A DNA stretch of 64,000 bases. Source: JAXMAF01 sp046350555. Lineage in GTDB: Bacteria > Planctomycetota > Phycisphaerae > Phycisphaerales > SM1A02. Within the stretch, counting starts at the first letter, position 1. Each line of letters starts with the position of its first letter. The position numbers and the translations under genes are program-made. The DNA is taken from positions 1-64,000 of the forward strand of contig JAXMAF010000009.1 of the NCBI GenBank assembly GCA_046350555.1. Reading direction: 5' to 3'. Shown here piece after piece: positions 11,001 to 19,842 of this stretch. The notes under the pieces were generated by a model, which was not told where the DNA came from, did not search any database, and saw only the letters and a list, made by a program, of their open reading frames with translations.

Positions 11001-11535
11001 CGCGATCCTGATCGTCGAGTTCGCCAGGCGCCTGCGCAGCGACGGCGCCGCGCGTCATGACGCCGCGGTCGAGGCGGCGCGCGTGCGGCTCCGCCCGATC
11101 GTCATGACATCGCTGGCGTTCATCCTCGGCGTCTTCCCCATGGTGATCGCGCACGGCGCCGGCGCCGAGATGCGCTGGTCGCTCGGCACCGCGGTCTTCG
11201 GCGGCATGATCGGCGTGACCCTCTTCGGGCTGGTGCTGACGCCGGTCTTCTTCGTCGTGGTGGACGCCGTGGCGTCGATGGCGTGGCTCGCGCGCCTGCG
11301 CGAGCGCGCGGGCGCATCGCCTGCGCTGGCGGCGCTCGCCGGCGCGGTCGTGGGTGCGGCCATGACGGCGCTCTTGTGGCGTTCCGGGTTCCTTGCGGTG
11401 CAATGGGCCGTCGTTGCCGGCGCAGCGCTGGGGCTTCCGTGCGCCCTTCTCGTTGCGCGCCGTCGATCGCCGCGTGCGCTTCCGTCGTCGCACGGTCCTG
11501 GGCGCAGCGCGATGCAGCGGGAGGCCGCCACATGA
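8059..11535 (+). pseudogene. RND (HAE1-type) multidrug efflux pump 1, two frameshifts
   Basis: The GTG start gives VLSRFFIDRPIFASVLS, the invariant HAE1 N-terminus. The transporter reads in one frame to about 8740, then needs another frame for VLDATGPLHTAEQYGEIIVK (about 8826-8887) and returns to the first frame at DTAGLESSAATDAPRPVRLR. The rest is intact: FGLVLAIGIVVDDAIVVVEN in TM4 with the two proton-relay aspartates, and ACKNAILIVEFA in TM10-11. An extra tail of about 85 residues after the last helix contains two more hydrophobic stretches (ALAALAGAVVGAAMTALLW, VVAGAALGLPCALLVA) not usual for AcrB. The stop overlaps the next ATG (ATGA). The indels lie in the porter-domain region and are probably errors, because everything else is conserved. 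Confidence 0.85.
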
Positions 11536-14500
11536 TCTCCCGCTTCTTCATCGACCGGCCGATCTTCGCGACGGTCCTCTCGATCCTGATCGTGCTCGCC
11601 GGCGCGGCGGCGCTGCCGTCGCTGCCCATCGCGCAGTATCCCGACGTCGCGCCACCGACCGTGGTGGTGAGCGCCAGCTATCCCGGCGCCAACGCCCGCA
11701 CGGTGCGCGACACCGTCGCCGCGCCGATCGAGCAGCAGGTGAGCGGGGTCGAGAACATGCTGGCGATGTCGTCGACCAGCGCCAGCGACGGCTCGTACAC
11801 GCTCTCGGTCACCTTCAAGCTCGGCACCAGCGCCGACATGGCCCAGGTGCTGGTGCAGAACCGCGTCTCGCTGGCGCTGCCGGTGATTCCCGAGGTGGTG
11901 CAGCGCGAGGGAATCACGGTCACGAAGGTGTCGCCGAGCACGCTGATGATCGTGAATCTCGTCTCGACGAACCCCGATGACGACGCCCTCTACCTCAGCA
12001 ACTACGCGACGATCCAGGTGCGCGACGAGCTGGCGCGCGTCGACGGCGTGGGCGACGTCGGCTACCTCGGCCAGCGCGACTACAGCATGCGAATCTGGCT
12101 GAACCCCGACCGCATGGCGGCGCTCGAGCTCTCCACCGACGACATCGTCGAGGCGATCAGCCAGCAGAACGCCCAGATCGCAGCAGGCCAGATCGGCCAG
12201 CCGCCCGTCCCCGCCGGACAAGAACTGCAACTGGTCATCGATGCGAAGGGCCGCCTCGTCGACGAGAAGCAGTTCGGCGACATCATCATCAAAGTGCGCA
12301 CCGATGCGGCGATCGGCACCGCCTCGAGCGTCGTCCGGCTTCACGACGTGGCCCGCATCGAGCTCGGGGCCCAGCAGTATGGCCAATCGTCGACGCTCGA
12401 CGGCAAGCCGTCGGTCGGCCTTGCGGTCTTCGCGCTGCCCGGGGCCAACGCCCTGCGCACCGCCGAGGCGATCCGCGCCAGGATGGAGACGCTGAAGGAT
12501 CGCTTTCCGCCGGGACTCGACTACCGAATCGTCTACGACACCACGCCCTTCGTGCGCGAATCGATCATCGAGGTCTTCCGCACGCTGCGCGACGCGATTG
12601 TGCTGGTGGCGCTCGTCGTGCTGCTCTTCCTCCAGAGCTGGCGGGCGGCGCTCATTCCACTCGTGGCCGTTCCCGTCGCGATCATCGGCACGTTCGCGGT
12701 CATGGCGGCGATGGGATTCTCGTTGAACACGCTCTCGCTCTTCGGCCTCGTGCTGGCGATCGGCATCGTCGTGGACGACGCGATCGTCGTGGCCGAGAAC
12801 GTCGAGCGTTGGCTGGAGCAGGGACTCTCGCCGCGCGACGCGGCGGTGAAGGCGATGGAGGAAGTCACCGGTCCGGTGATCGCCATTGCGCTGGTGCTCT
12901 GCGCCGTCTTCGTTCCGTGCGCCTTCATCGGTGGCGTGACTGGTCGCTTCTTCCGCGAGTTCGCGGTGGCGATCGCCGTCTCGACCGCGATCTCGGCCTT
13001 CAACTCGCTGACGTTGAGTCCGGCGCTGGCGGCGCTCCTGCTGCGCCGGCGCGGCGAGGGCCGCGACTGGGTGACGCGCGGGCTCGACGCGCTGCTCGGC
13101 TGGTTCTTCCGTCTCTTCAACCACTCCTTCGATCTCGCGGGCGGCGCGTACGTCGCGGCCGTCGGCGGCATGCTGCGCGGATGGTTGCTGGTGCTTCTTC
13201 TCTACGGCGGCCTGATTTGGCTCGCGTGGTGGCAGTTCGCCGCGGCGCCAAAGGGGTTCGTTCCCGAGCAGGACAAGGGCTACCTGCTCGTGAACGTGCA
13301 GCTTCCCGACGGGGCGTCGCTCGAGCGCACGCGCGCGGCGATGGCGGCGATCGAGGCGCAGGCGCTCAACGCACCGGGCGTCGCCCACACAGTGTCGATC
13401 GCCGGCGAGTCGCTGGCGCTCGAGGTGACGGCGCCGAACCTCGGCTCCATGTACGTCATGCTCGCGCCGTTCGACGAGCGCCGCGGCCACTCGGCGAACG
13501 AGATCGCCGACGGCCTTCGCGCTCGCTTCGCCGACTTCACCGATGCGCGGCTCTCCGTCTTCGGCGCCCCCGCCATCGATGGGCTTGGCGCAACCGGCGG
13601 GTTCCGGCTGATGATCCAGGACTTCGGCACCGACGCCTCGGACGCGCGCGGGCTCACGGCCTTGCTCGAAGCGACCGACGCGGTGGTCGCCGCGGCGAAC
13701 CAATCATCCGAACTGGTCGGCGTCGAAGGCGCATCGGGCCTCGAGACGCCGTGGCTCCGCGTCGACATCGACCGCGTGAAGTGCCAGTCGCTCGGCGTCA
13801 CGCTCGCCACGGTGCTCGACACGCTCCAGGCGCAGCTCGGCTCGTACGACGTCAACAACTTCAACCAGTTCGGCCGCTCGTGGCAGGTGATCGTGATGGG
13901 CGACGCACCGTTCCGGCGGCGCATCGACGACATCGGCCGGCTCCAGGTGCGCGGCGTCCACGGGAACATGGTGCCCTTGGCCACGCTCATCTCGGTCCAG
14001 GAGACGACCGGTCCGATGGCCCTGACTCGCTTCAACATGCGCTCGGCCGCGGCGGTGACCGGTGGCTTCGCGCCGGGCGCAAGCTCCGGCGAGGCGATCC
14101 GGCGCGTCGAGACGATCGCCCGCGAGACCCTTCCGCCGGACATGATGTTCACCTGGACCGGCCTGGTCTCCATGCAGGTGCAGGCCCAGGGCGCCGGATT
14201 GCAGGTCTTCGCCCTGGCGATCGTCTTCGTCTTCCTCGTGCTGGCGGCGCAGTACGAGAGCTGGCGCCTTCCGATGGCGGTGATCCTCGTTGCGCCGATG
14301 TGCCTGCTCTGCGCCGTGATCGGCGTCGTGCGCGCCCGGCTGGACATCGATGTCTTCACCGAGGTCGGCTTCGTGGTGCTGGTCGGGCTGGCGAGCAAGA
14401 ACGCGATCCTGATCGTCGAGTTCGCGCGCCAGCGCCGCAGCGCCGGCGCCTCGCGCCGCGAGGCGACGCTCGACGCGTGCCGATTGCGCCTGCGCCCGAT

Positions 14501-14747
14501 CGTGATGACCTCGATGGCGTTCATCCTCGGCGTGGTCCCGCTGGTGCTCGCCCAAGGCGCCGGCGCCGAGATGCGCCGCGCCCTTGGCGTCGCGGTCTTC
14601 TCGGGAATGATCGGCGTGACGCTCTTCGGACTGCTGCTGACGCCGGTCTTCTTCTACGTGGTCACGGCGCTTGGCGGTGGTTCGGCACCCGTCCCAACAT
14701 CCCCGTTGAACCCGTCGCCCAATCCGCCGGACGCGATCGCAAGCTGA
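11532..14747 (+). CDS. RND (HAE1-type) multidrug efflux pump 2
   Basis: An intact 1071-residue proton-driven exporter of the AcrB/MexB/MdtB class. The start MISRFFIDRPIFATVLSI is canonical, with an ATG overlapping the stop of pump 1. Visible landmarks are the porter-domain repeats, FGLVLAIGIVVDDAIVVAEN in TM4 (two adjacent Asp of the proton relay, about residues 410-430), FGRSWQVIVM in the docking region, and LASKNAILIVEFARQRRSAG near 955. Two different HAE1 pumps in translational overlap after one adaptor recall MdtABC/MuxABC, where the two pumps form heterotrimers. That reading is inference; the sequences also look like ordinary AcrB paralogues. Confidence 0.93.
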   Translation: MISRFFIDRPIFATVLSILIVLAGAAALPSLPIAQYPDVAPPTVVVSASYPGANARTVRDTVAAPIEQQVSGVENMLAMSSTSASDGSYTLSVTFKLGTSADMAQVLVQNRVSLALPVIPEVVQREGITVTKVSPSTLMIVNLVSTNPDDDALYLSNYATIQVRDELARVDGVGDVGYLGQRDYSMRIWLNPDRMAALELSTDDIVEAISQQNAQIAAGQIGQPPVPAGQELQLVIDAKGRLVDEKQFGDIIIKVRTDAAIGTASSVVRLHDVARIELGAQQYGQSSTLDGKPSVGLAVFALPGANALRTAEAIRARMETLKDRFPPGLDYRIVYDTTPFVRESIIEVFRTLRDAIVLVALVVLLFLQSWRAALIPLVAVPVAIIGTFAVMAAMGFSLNTLSLFGLVLAIGIVVDDAIVVAENVERWLEQGLSPRDAAVKAMEEVTGPVIAIALVLCAVFVPCAFIGGVTGRFFREFAVAIAVSTAISAFNSLTLSPALAALLLRRRGEGRDWVTRGLDALLGWFFRLFNHSFDLAGGAYVAAVGGMLRGWLLVLLLYGGLIWLAWWQFAAAPKGFVPEQDKGYLLVNVQLPDGASLERTRAAMAAIEAQALNAPGVAHTVSIAGESLALEVTAPNLGSMYVMLAPFDERRGHSANEIADGLRARFADFTDARLSVFGAPAIDGLGATGGFRLMIQDFGTDASDARGLTALLEATDAVVAAANQSSELVGVEGASGLETPWLRVDIDRVKCQSLGVTLATVLDTLQAQLGSYDVNNFNQFGRSWQVIVMGDAPFRRRIDDIGRLQVRGVHGNMVPLATLISVQETTGPMALTRFNMRSAAAVTGGFAPGASSGEAIRRVETIARETLPPDMMFTWTGLVSMQVQAQGAGLQVFALAIVFVFLVLAAQYESWRLPMAVILVAPMCLLCAVIGVVRARLDIDVFTEVGFVVLVGLASKNAILIVEFARQRRSAGASRREATLDACRLRLRPIVMTSMAFILGVVPLVLAQGAGAEMRRALGVAVFSGMIGVTLFGLLLTPVFFYVVTALGGGSAPVPTSPLNPSPNPPDAIAS

Positions 14748-14804
14748 ACGCAACGGCCATCTGTCCGGGGGCGTCACTGCGCTCGACGCACGGCTCCCGA
14801 CGTT

Positions 14805-14819
14805 CGGGCCTCCGGCCCG
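14805..14819. terminator. Short GC hairpin between convergent efflux genes
   Basis: A six-base-pair stem (CGGGCC / GGCCCG) with a three-base loop lies in the 92-base gap between the end of RND pump 2 and the end of the outer-membrane factor on the other strand. It has no T-run, so it would be at most a weak or Rho-assisted bidirectional terminator. Confidence 0.3.
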
Positions 14820-14839
14820 AGGACGCGCACCAAGCGCAA

Positions 14840-16393
14840 TCACGGGGTCGTCTGGACCGGCTCTCCGAGCCACGCCTGCCATCCGCCGCCGAGCGCGCGG
14901 TAGGTGTCGACCAGTCCCCGCGCAATCTCGCCCCGCGCGTCCGCCTCGAGGTCTTCCGTCTCGAGCAGGTCCTGCTCGAGCAGCGACACGCGGTTGAAGT
15001 CGACCATGCCTTCCTTGTATTGCAGCAGCGCGATCGCCGCCGACTGCTGCGCCGCGGCCACGGCGACGCGCAGGTGCATGACGCGCTGCTGCGATTGCAG
15101 GAAGCGCACGATGCCGCTCTCGGCCTCGGCGTTCGCCTTGAGAACGCTCTGTTCGTACGACGCCACCGCCGCCTCGAACGCCGCCTTCTTCAGCCGCACG
15201 TTGCTCGCGGTGCGGCCGTAGTCGAAGAGCTTCCACTGGAACGACGGGCCGATGCTGCCGGTTCCCGATCCGCTGGTGAAGAGGTCGGAGAACTGTTCGG
15301 CCGAGACGCCGATCGAACCGCCGAGCGAGATCGCCGGATAGAAGTCGCTCTCGGCGATGCCGATCTTGGCGCACTCCGCCGCCGCGAGCCGCTCCTGTCG
15401 GCGCACGTCGGGGCGGCGGCGCAGCAGGTCGGCGGGAATGCCGACGGCGACCGAGGTCGGCGCCGTTGGAATGCCGCCCTTTCCAAGGCGTTCGGAGAGG
15501 CTGGTCGTCGGAATGCCGAGCAGCACGCAGAGCGAATCGCCCGCGATGCGGCGCTCGATCTCGAGCTGTGGAACCTGGGCCTCGGTGCGCGCCAGGGTCG
15601 ACGTCGCCTGGTCGACATCGAGCTCCGAGACGTCGCCGCCATCGAACTTCGCCTGGGCGATCGCGAGGGTCTCCTTCTGAAGCGCGATGTTGGCGCGCGC
15701 CGTCGCGAGCCGCGCCTCGATCGTGCGGATCTGGATGTATCGCGTCGCGACATCGCCGAGCATCGTGACGAGCACGTCGTCGTATTCGTCGACCGACGCC
15801 TCGAGCTCCGCCTCGGCCGCCTCGATGGCGCGTCGGAAGCGGCCCCAGAAGTCGATCTCCCACGAGAGCCCGAAGCCGAGCGACCAGTTGTCGAAGGTCC
15901 GCTTCGGGAATGGGATCGGCAGGTCGCCGAACTGCTTGTCGCTGACCGTCGAGCGCGTGAAGCCGCCTTCGGCGCCTTGCTGCTGCGGAAAGAACTCGCC
16001 GACGGCGATCCCGAGGATGGCCCGCGCCTCGAGCACGCGAAAGCCCGCCTCGCGCAGCGACAGGTTCTGCTGCGACGCGGCGACGACGAGCTCGTCGAGG
16101 ACGGGATCGTTGAAGACCTTCCACCACTCGCGTTCCGTCGGCTCGGTCGAGACGAGACGGACGTCGTTCGCGTCGATCCAGCCACCCGAGATCGCGGCGT
16201 CCGGCTCGACGTAGTTCGGTCCGACCTTGAGGCCGTTCTTCGCCCATTGGCCGAGGGAATCGCAGCCGGCGAGGGCGATGGCGCTTCCGAGGGCGATGAT
16301 CGATGCCGTGCGGGCGCGGTGGAAGGTGGATGTTCCCGGCGGCGGCATCGGTGTGACGGCGGTACGGTACCGCGGCGACCGCCGCGATCCCAT
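14840..16393 (-). CDS. Outer-membrane efflux lipoprotein (TolC/NodT family)
   Basis: A 517-residue outer-membrane factor that provides the exit duct for the RND pumps. The N-terminus has a hydrophobic segment ending in the lipobox ALAGC (about residue 45), as in NodT/OprM proteins. Then follow VGPNYVEPDAAISGGW and two internally related halves: NLSLREAGFRVLEARAILGI in the first, DVRRQERLAAAECAKIGIAE in the second. Between them are long heptad-like Ala/Glu/Gln helices that build the periplasmic tunnel. It ends in DTYRALGGGWQAWLGE. The gene is convergent with the pumps and 30 bases downstream of a histidine kinase gene on the same strand, so the kinase and channel may be cotranscribed. Other in-frame starts nearer the signal peptide, such as residue 16, are possible. 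Confidence 0.92.
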   Translation of the reverse strand: MGSRRSPRYRTAVTPMPPPGTSTFHRARTASIIALGSAIALAGCDSLGQWAKNGLKVGPNYVEPDAAISGGWIDANDVRLVSTEPTEREWWKVFNDPVLDELVVAASQQNLSLREAGFRVLEARAILGIAVGEFFPQQQGAEGGFTRSTVSDKQFGDLPIPFPKRTFDNWSLGFGLSWEIDFWGRFRRAIEAAEAELEASVDEYDDVLVTMLGDVATRYIQIRTIEARLATARANIALQKETLAIAQAKFDGGDVSELDVDQATSTLARTEAQVPQLEIERRIAGDSLCVLLGIPTTSLSERLGKGGIPTAPTSVAVGIPADLLRRRPDVRRQERLAAAECAKIGIAESDFYPAISLGGSIGVSAEQFSDLFTSGSGTGSIGPSFQWKLFDYGRTASNVRLKKAAFEAAVASYEQSVLKANAEAESGIVRFLQSQQRVMHLRVAVAAAQQSAAIALLQYKEGMVDFNRVSLLEQDLLETEDLEADARGEIARGLVDTYRALGGGWQAWLGEPVQTTP

Positions 16394-16423
16394 CGCCTCG
16401 CCGAACGCACGTCGTCCATCGGC

Positions 16424-17989
16424 TCACCCCATCAGCGGCTGCATCTCCTTCGGCTTGTAGACGACAGGAAGCTCGACGGCAAACGCCGCACCCTTGCCCG
16501 GCTGGCTCACCACGCTCACGGTGGCGCCCAACAGGTCGCCAAGCTCGCGACAGATCGCGAGGCCGAGTCCAGTTCCGCCATGCTTGCGCGTGTGGCTCGC
16601 CTCGAGCTGTCGGAAGCGCCGGAAGATCGTCTCCTGCTGGTCGTATGGAATGCCCGGGCCGCGGTCGATGACGCTGATGCGCACGCCCGTTCCGGCGTCG
16701 TCGCGCGCGACGCGATCGGCGGCGATCGTGATCGTCGCGCCGCTGGGCGAGAACTTGATCGCATTGCTCAGGAAGTTGTAGAGGATCTGCTGGAGCTTCC
16801 CCGGATCGGTCTCGACGACGGGAACATCGGCGCCGACGCGGGTGGAGAGCGTCAGCGACTTCTCCTCCGCCTGCGGACGCATGATCGTCTGCAATCCCTC
16901 GATGACGTCGGCGACGCTCACCGGCTCGACGCTCACCTCCATGCGCCCGGCCTCCAGCTTGGCCATCTGGAGGAGGTCGTTGATCATGTCCAGCAGCGAT
17001 CGGCCGCTCACCAGGATGTTGCCGATGTAGCGCAGCCGCTTGGGATCGGCGCCGGCTTCGCCGCGGGCGAGCTCCTCGAGCAGCTCGGCGAATCCGATGA
17101 TGGAATTGAGCGGCGTGCGCAGCTCGTGGCTCACGTTGGCGACGAACTCGCTCTTCAGCCGGTTCGACTCGTCGAGGCCGAGGTTCGCCTCGGCGAGCTG
17201 GCTCACCTTGAGGTCGAGCGACTCGTTCATGGTGCGCAACTGCTCCTGCGTGAGCTGCACCCTGTCGAGCATCGTGTTGATCGCATCGCCAAGCTGCTCG
17301 AAGTCGTCGCCCGTGGCGATCTTGGAGCGCACGGCGAGGTCGCCGCGCTGCACCCTCTCCGCGGTCTCGCGCAGCTTGTGCATCGGCGAGAGGACGAGCT
17401 TGGTCAGGATGAAGTAGAAGACGAGCACCGCGAGCAGCCCCGCGACGAGGCCGGTGGCGACGATGGTCACGCGGCTGAGCATGAGCTGCCCCGCCGCGAA
17501 CTCGCTGGTGCGCTCGATCACCAGCACGGCGCGCAGCGGATCGTCGAGCGACGCGTCAACGGTGTGCGGGAGGAAGTCCATGACCCGCCGATCCTCGATG
17601 GCCCTCCACTGCGTCTCGCGGATCGCCCGGGCGTAGCGGTACTGGCTGCTGCTCCCGTTCGAGACGGCGACGAAGAGCTCCTGCTCGGAGGGATCGGCGC
17701 TGAACCGCTGGATCGCGTCGCGCACGAACTCGTCCGATGCTCCCGGATCGTCGACGCGCGCGTCGACCCGCACGAGGCGCATCGGGATCGGCGCGGCCGA
17801 GCTCTGTCCCAGCGCGATGCCGTTGCCCAGCCAGGTCTGCGCAAGCTGGCGGGCGACCTCGCGCTGGCTCTCCTCGACCAGCGTGTCGGTCCGCACCCAC
17901 GGCACCGCGAGCGCGCCCGCGAGGATCGCGACCACCGCCGCTCCGAAGAGCAACTGGCACTTGTTCGCAAGCGACAGACGGGAGGGCAT
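16424..17989 (-). CDS. Membrane sensor histidine kinase (HAMP-HisKA-HATPase)
   Basis: A 521-residue two-component sensor. A first transmembrane helix (FGAAVVAILAGALAV, residues 15-29) and a second (IVATGLVAGLLAVLVFYFIL, about 175-195) enclose a periplasmic sensing domain of about 145 residues of no recognised type. HAMP follows, then a coiled-coil stretch, the H-box FVANVSHELRTPLNSIIG with the phosphorylated His near residue 286, the N-box NFLSNAIKFS near 406, and the G boxes DRGPGIP and GGTGLGLAI. No response regulator is adjacent; the next gene on the strand is the efflux outer-membrane factor, which suggests control of efflux or envelope stress. Confidence 0.93.
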   Translation of the reverse strand: MPSRLSLANKCQLLFGAAVVAILAGALAVPWVRTDTLVEESQREVARQLAQTWLGNGIALGQSSAAPIPMRLVRVDARVDDPGASDEFVRDAIQRFSADPSEQELFVAVSNGSSSQYRYARAIRETQWRAIEDRRVMDFLPHTVDASLDDPLRAVLVIERTSEFAAGQLMLSRVTIVATGLVAGLLAVLVFYFILTKLVLSPMHKLRETAERVQRGDLAVRSKIATGDDFEQLGDAINTMLDRVQLTQEQLRTMNESLDLKVSQLAEANLGLDESNRLKSEFVANVSHELRTPLNSIIGFAELLEELARGEAGADPKRLRYIGNILVSGRSLLDMINDLLQMAKLEAGRMEVSVEPVSVADVIEGLQTIMRPQAEEKSLTLSTRVGADVPVVETDPGKLQQILYNFLSNAIKFSPSGATITIAADRVARDDAGTGVRISVIDRGPGIPYDQQETIFRRFRQLEASHTRKHGGTGLGLAICRELGDLLGATVSVVSQPGKGAAFAVELPVVYKPKEMQPLMG

Positions 17990-18078
17990 GGGTGGTGCGA
18001 GGAGAGGTCGGCTCGTGTTCGCGCGAGCGGGGCCGTCACGGCGCCGCCGGCCGGCCGGGCCGCCGACCCGACGCCAGG

Positions 18079-18399
18079 TCAGCCGGATCCACGGCGCAGG
18101 TGGCCGGCGATCGTCTCGTCGGCGTCGGCATGGCGTCGACGAAGCGTCGATGCGTCGAACGACTCCGGGAGGTCGGCGAGCGCCACGCGGCTCGCGGCGA
18201 AGCGCAGCACCGCCGCCGCGACGCGCTCCGGCGCATCGGCGCCGTCGATCGACCAGAGGTTGTAGTCGGCCCAGTGCAGCCGGACCTCGATCGATCGCGC
18301 CAGCGCCGGCGCGCGCTCCGTCTCCCGGACGCTCGCCTGGAACGCGAGTCCGTTCGGAAGCGCCCGCTCGCTGAGGATCTGCACGTCCACGTGTACCAT
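18079..18399 (-). CDS. Conserved hypothetical protein, 106 residues
   Basis: A short soluble protein starting MVHVDVQILSERALPNG, with a beta-strand-like region containing HWADYNLWSIDG, then APERVAAAVLRFAASR and a C-terminal LPESFDASTLRRRHADADE. The pattern of an LW...G...PE.V...V turn followed by FDAS..RR.....DE is one I recall from hypothetical proteins of planctomycetes and other environmental bacteria, but no function is known to me. It is transcribed away from the MacB-like permease with 96 bases between them, and its stop is 89 bases from the kinase start. Start choice: ATG 18399 precedes the conserved part; the longer upstream ORF is antisense noise. Confidence 0.5.
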   Translation of the reverse strand: MVHVDVQILSERALPNGLAFQASVRETERAPALARSIEVRLHWADYNLWSIDGADAPERVAAAVLRFAASRVALADLPESFDASTLRRRHADADETIAGHLRRGSG

Positions 18400-18495
18400 C
18401 ACTCTCGCGATCCTCCTCGGCCGATCCTTCTGCCGACCGCCCGCGTGTGCGACCCGTGCGGCGGGCCGCCGCCCGTTCCAGTCGCCGCGTGGCCC

Positions 18496-19824
18496 ATGAG
18501 CTTCTTCCTCGAAATCGTCCGCCTCGGTCTCACGAACCTCCGGCTGCACCTGCTGCGCTCGGTGCTGACGTCGCTGGGCATCATCCTTGGCGTCGCGGCC
18601 GTGATCATCATGGTTTCGATCGGCGAGGGCAGCAAGCAGGCGGCGCTTCGCCAGATCACGTCGCTCGGCGCGACCAACATCATCGTCCGCTCGGTGAAGC
18701 CGCCCGAGACGTCGTCGCTGGGCGGGCAGCAGCGGTCGATGCTCGTGAGCTACGGCCTCAAGCGCGAGGACCAGCGGCGACTGGAATCCGCGGTCCCCGA
18801 CGCGATCGCGCAGGTTCCGCTCAAGGCCGTCGGCTCGGAGATCAGCTCCGGGGCGACCCGCCTCGTCAGCCAGTCCTTCGGCACCACCCCGAGGCTGGCC
18901 GAGGCCGCCCGGCTCGGCGTTTCCCGCGGCCGGTACCTGACGCAGGACGACGTGGACGCCGTCGCACCGGTCGCCGTGATCGGGGCGGAGATCGCCCAGA
19001 AGTTCTTCCGCCTGCGCGATCCGATCGGCTCCGACCTGCGCATCGACGACCAGGTCTTCAAGGTCGTCGGCGTGCTCCAGCCGATCGGCCTCGCGGGCGG
19101 CGCCGGCTCGGCGCTCGTCGGACGGGACCTCAACTTCGACGTGCACATTCCCATCAGCACCGCGCAGAACCGCTTCGGCGACGTCGTCGTGCGCCGCGCG
19201 TCGGGCTCGTTCACCGGGGAGCTCATCGAGCTCTCCGAGTACTACGTCATCGCCACGTCGACCGAGGACGTGCTCAACACCGCGGCCCGCGTGCGACGGG
19301 TGATCGAGGTCGGCCATCCGACGTTCTCCGACGTGCAGGTCGTGGTGCCGTGGGAGCTGCTCGAGAACCAGAAGCGCACGGCGCGGATCTTCAACATCGT
19401 GCTGACGTCGATCGCCGCCATCTCGCTCGTCGTCGGCGGCATCGGCATCATGAACATCATGCTCGCGTCGGTGACCGAGCGCACGCGCGAGATCGGCATC
19501 CGCCGCGCGCTCGGCGCCACGCGGAGCAACATCACGGCGCAGTTCCTGGTGGAGACGGGCACGCTCTCGACCGTCGGCGGGCTCGTCGGGATCGTGGTCG
19601 GCGTGGCCGTCTCCGTCGGCGTGGAGCGGGTCGTTCCATGGCTGCTCGCGCGGCCGTTCATGCACCGCTTCGTCGACGCCAAGTTCACCATGGAGACCGA
19701 TGTGACGATCTGGTCGATCGTCGTCTCGTTCGTGGTGGCGGCGCTGGTCGGTCTCGTCTTCGGGATCTATCCCGCGGTGGTCGCCAGCCAGAAGGATCCG
19801 ATCGTGGCGCTTCGACACGACTGA
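18496..19824 (+). CDS. MacB/FtsX-type ABC transporter permease
   Basis: A 442-residue permease with the MacB layout. One N-terminal helix (SVLTSLGIILGVAAVIIMVS, residues about 20-39) is followed by a large periplasmic MacB_PCD domain (GEGSKQAALRQITSLGATNI to about residue 285). Three helices lie at the C-terminus: NIVLTSIAAISLVVGGIGIMNI, VGGLVGIVVGVAVSVGVE and IVVSFVVAALVGLVFGIYP. The cytoplasmic coupling motif ERTREIGIRRALGATR and the final PIVALRHD are typical. No ATPase or adaptor gene is next to it, so its partner is encoded elsewhere. It may act in mechanotransmission-type export or lipoprotein handling. The following lipoprotein gene begins 18 bases downstream and is probably cotranscribed. 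Confidence 0.9.
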   Translation: MSFFLEIVRLGLTNLRLHLLRSVLTSLGIILGVAAVIIMVSIGEGSKQAALRQITSLGATNIIVRSVKPPETSSLGGQQRSMLVSYGLKREDQRRLESAVPDAIAQVPLKAVGSEISSGATRLVSQSFGTTPRLAEAARLGVSRGRYLTQDDVDAVAPVAVIGAEIAQKFFRLRDPIGSDLRIDDQVFKVVGVLQPIGLAGGAGSALVGRDLNFDVHIPISTAQNRFGDVVVRRASGSFTGELIELSEYYVIATSTEDVLNTAARVRRVIEVGHPTFSDVQVVVPWELLENQKRTARIFNIVLTSIAAISLVVGGIGIMNIMLASVTERTREIGIRRALGATRSNITAQFLVETGTLSTVGGLVGIVVGVAVSVGVERVVPWLLARPFMHRFVDAKFTMETDVTIWSIVVSFVVAALVGLVFGIYPAVVASQKDPIVALRHD

Positions 19825-19842
19825 ACCGAAAGGAGCCTCGCG

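Noticed and set aside
12809..18265. A plus-strand open frame of about 1800 codons
   Set aside because: It is another frame of RND pump 2 followed by the antisense of the outer-membrane factor and kinase genes. Its translation is Arg/Ala/Gly-rich with no family motif; such shadows are expected at this GC content.
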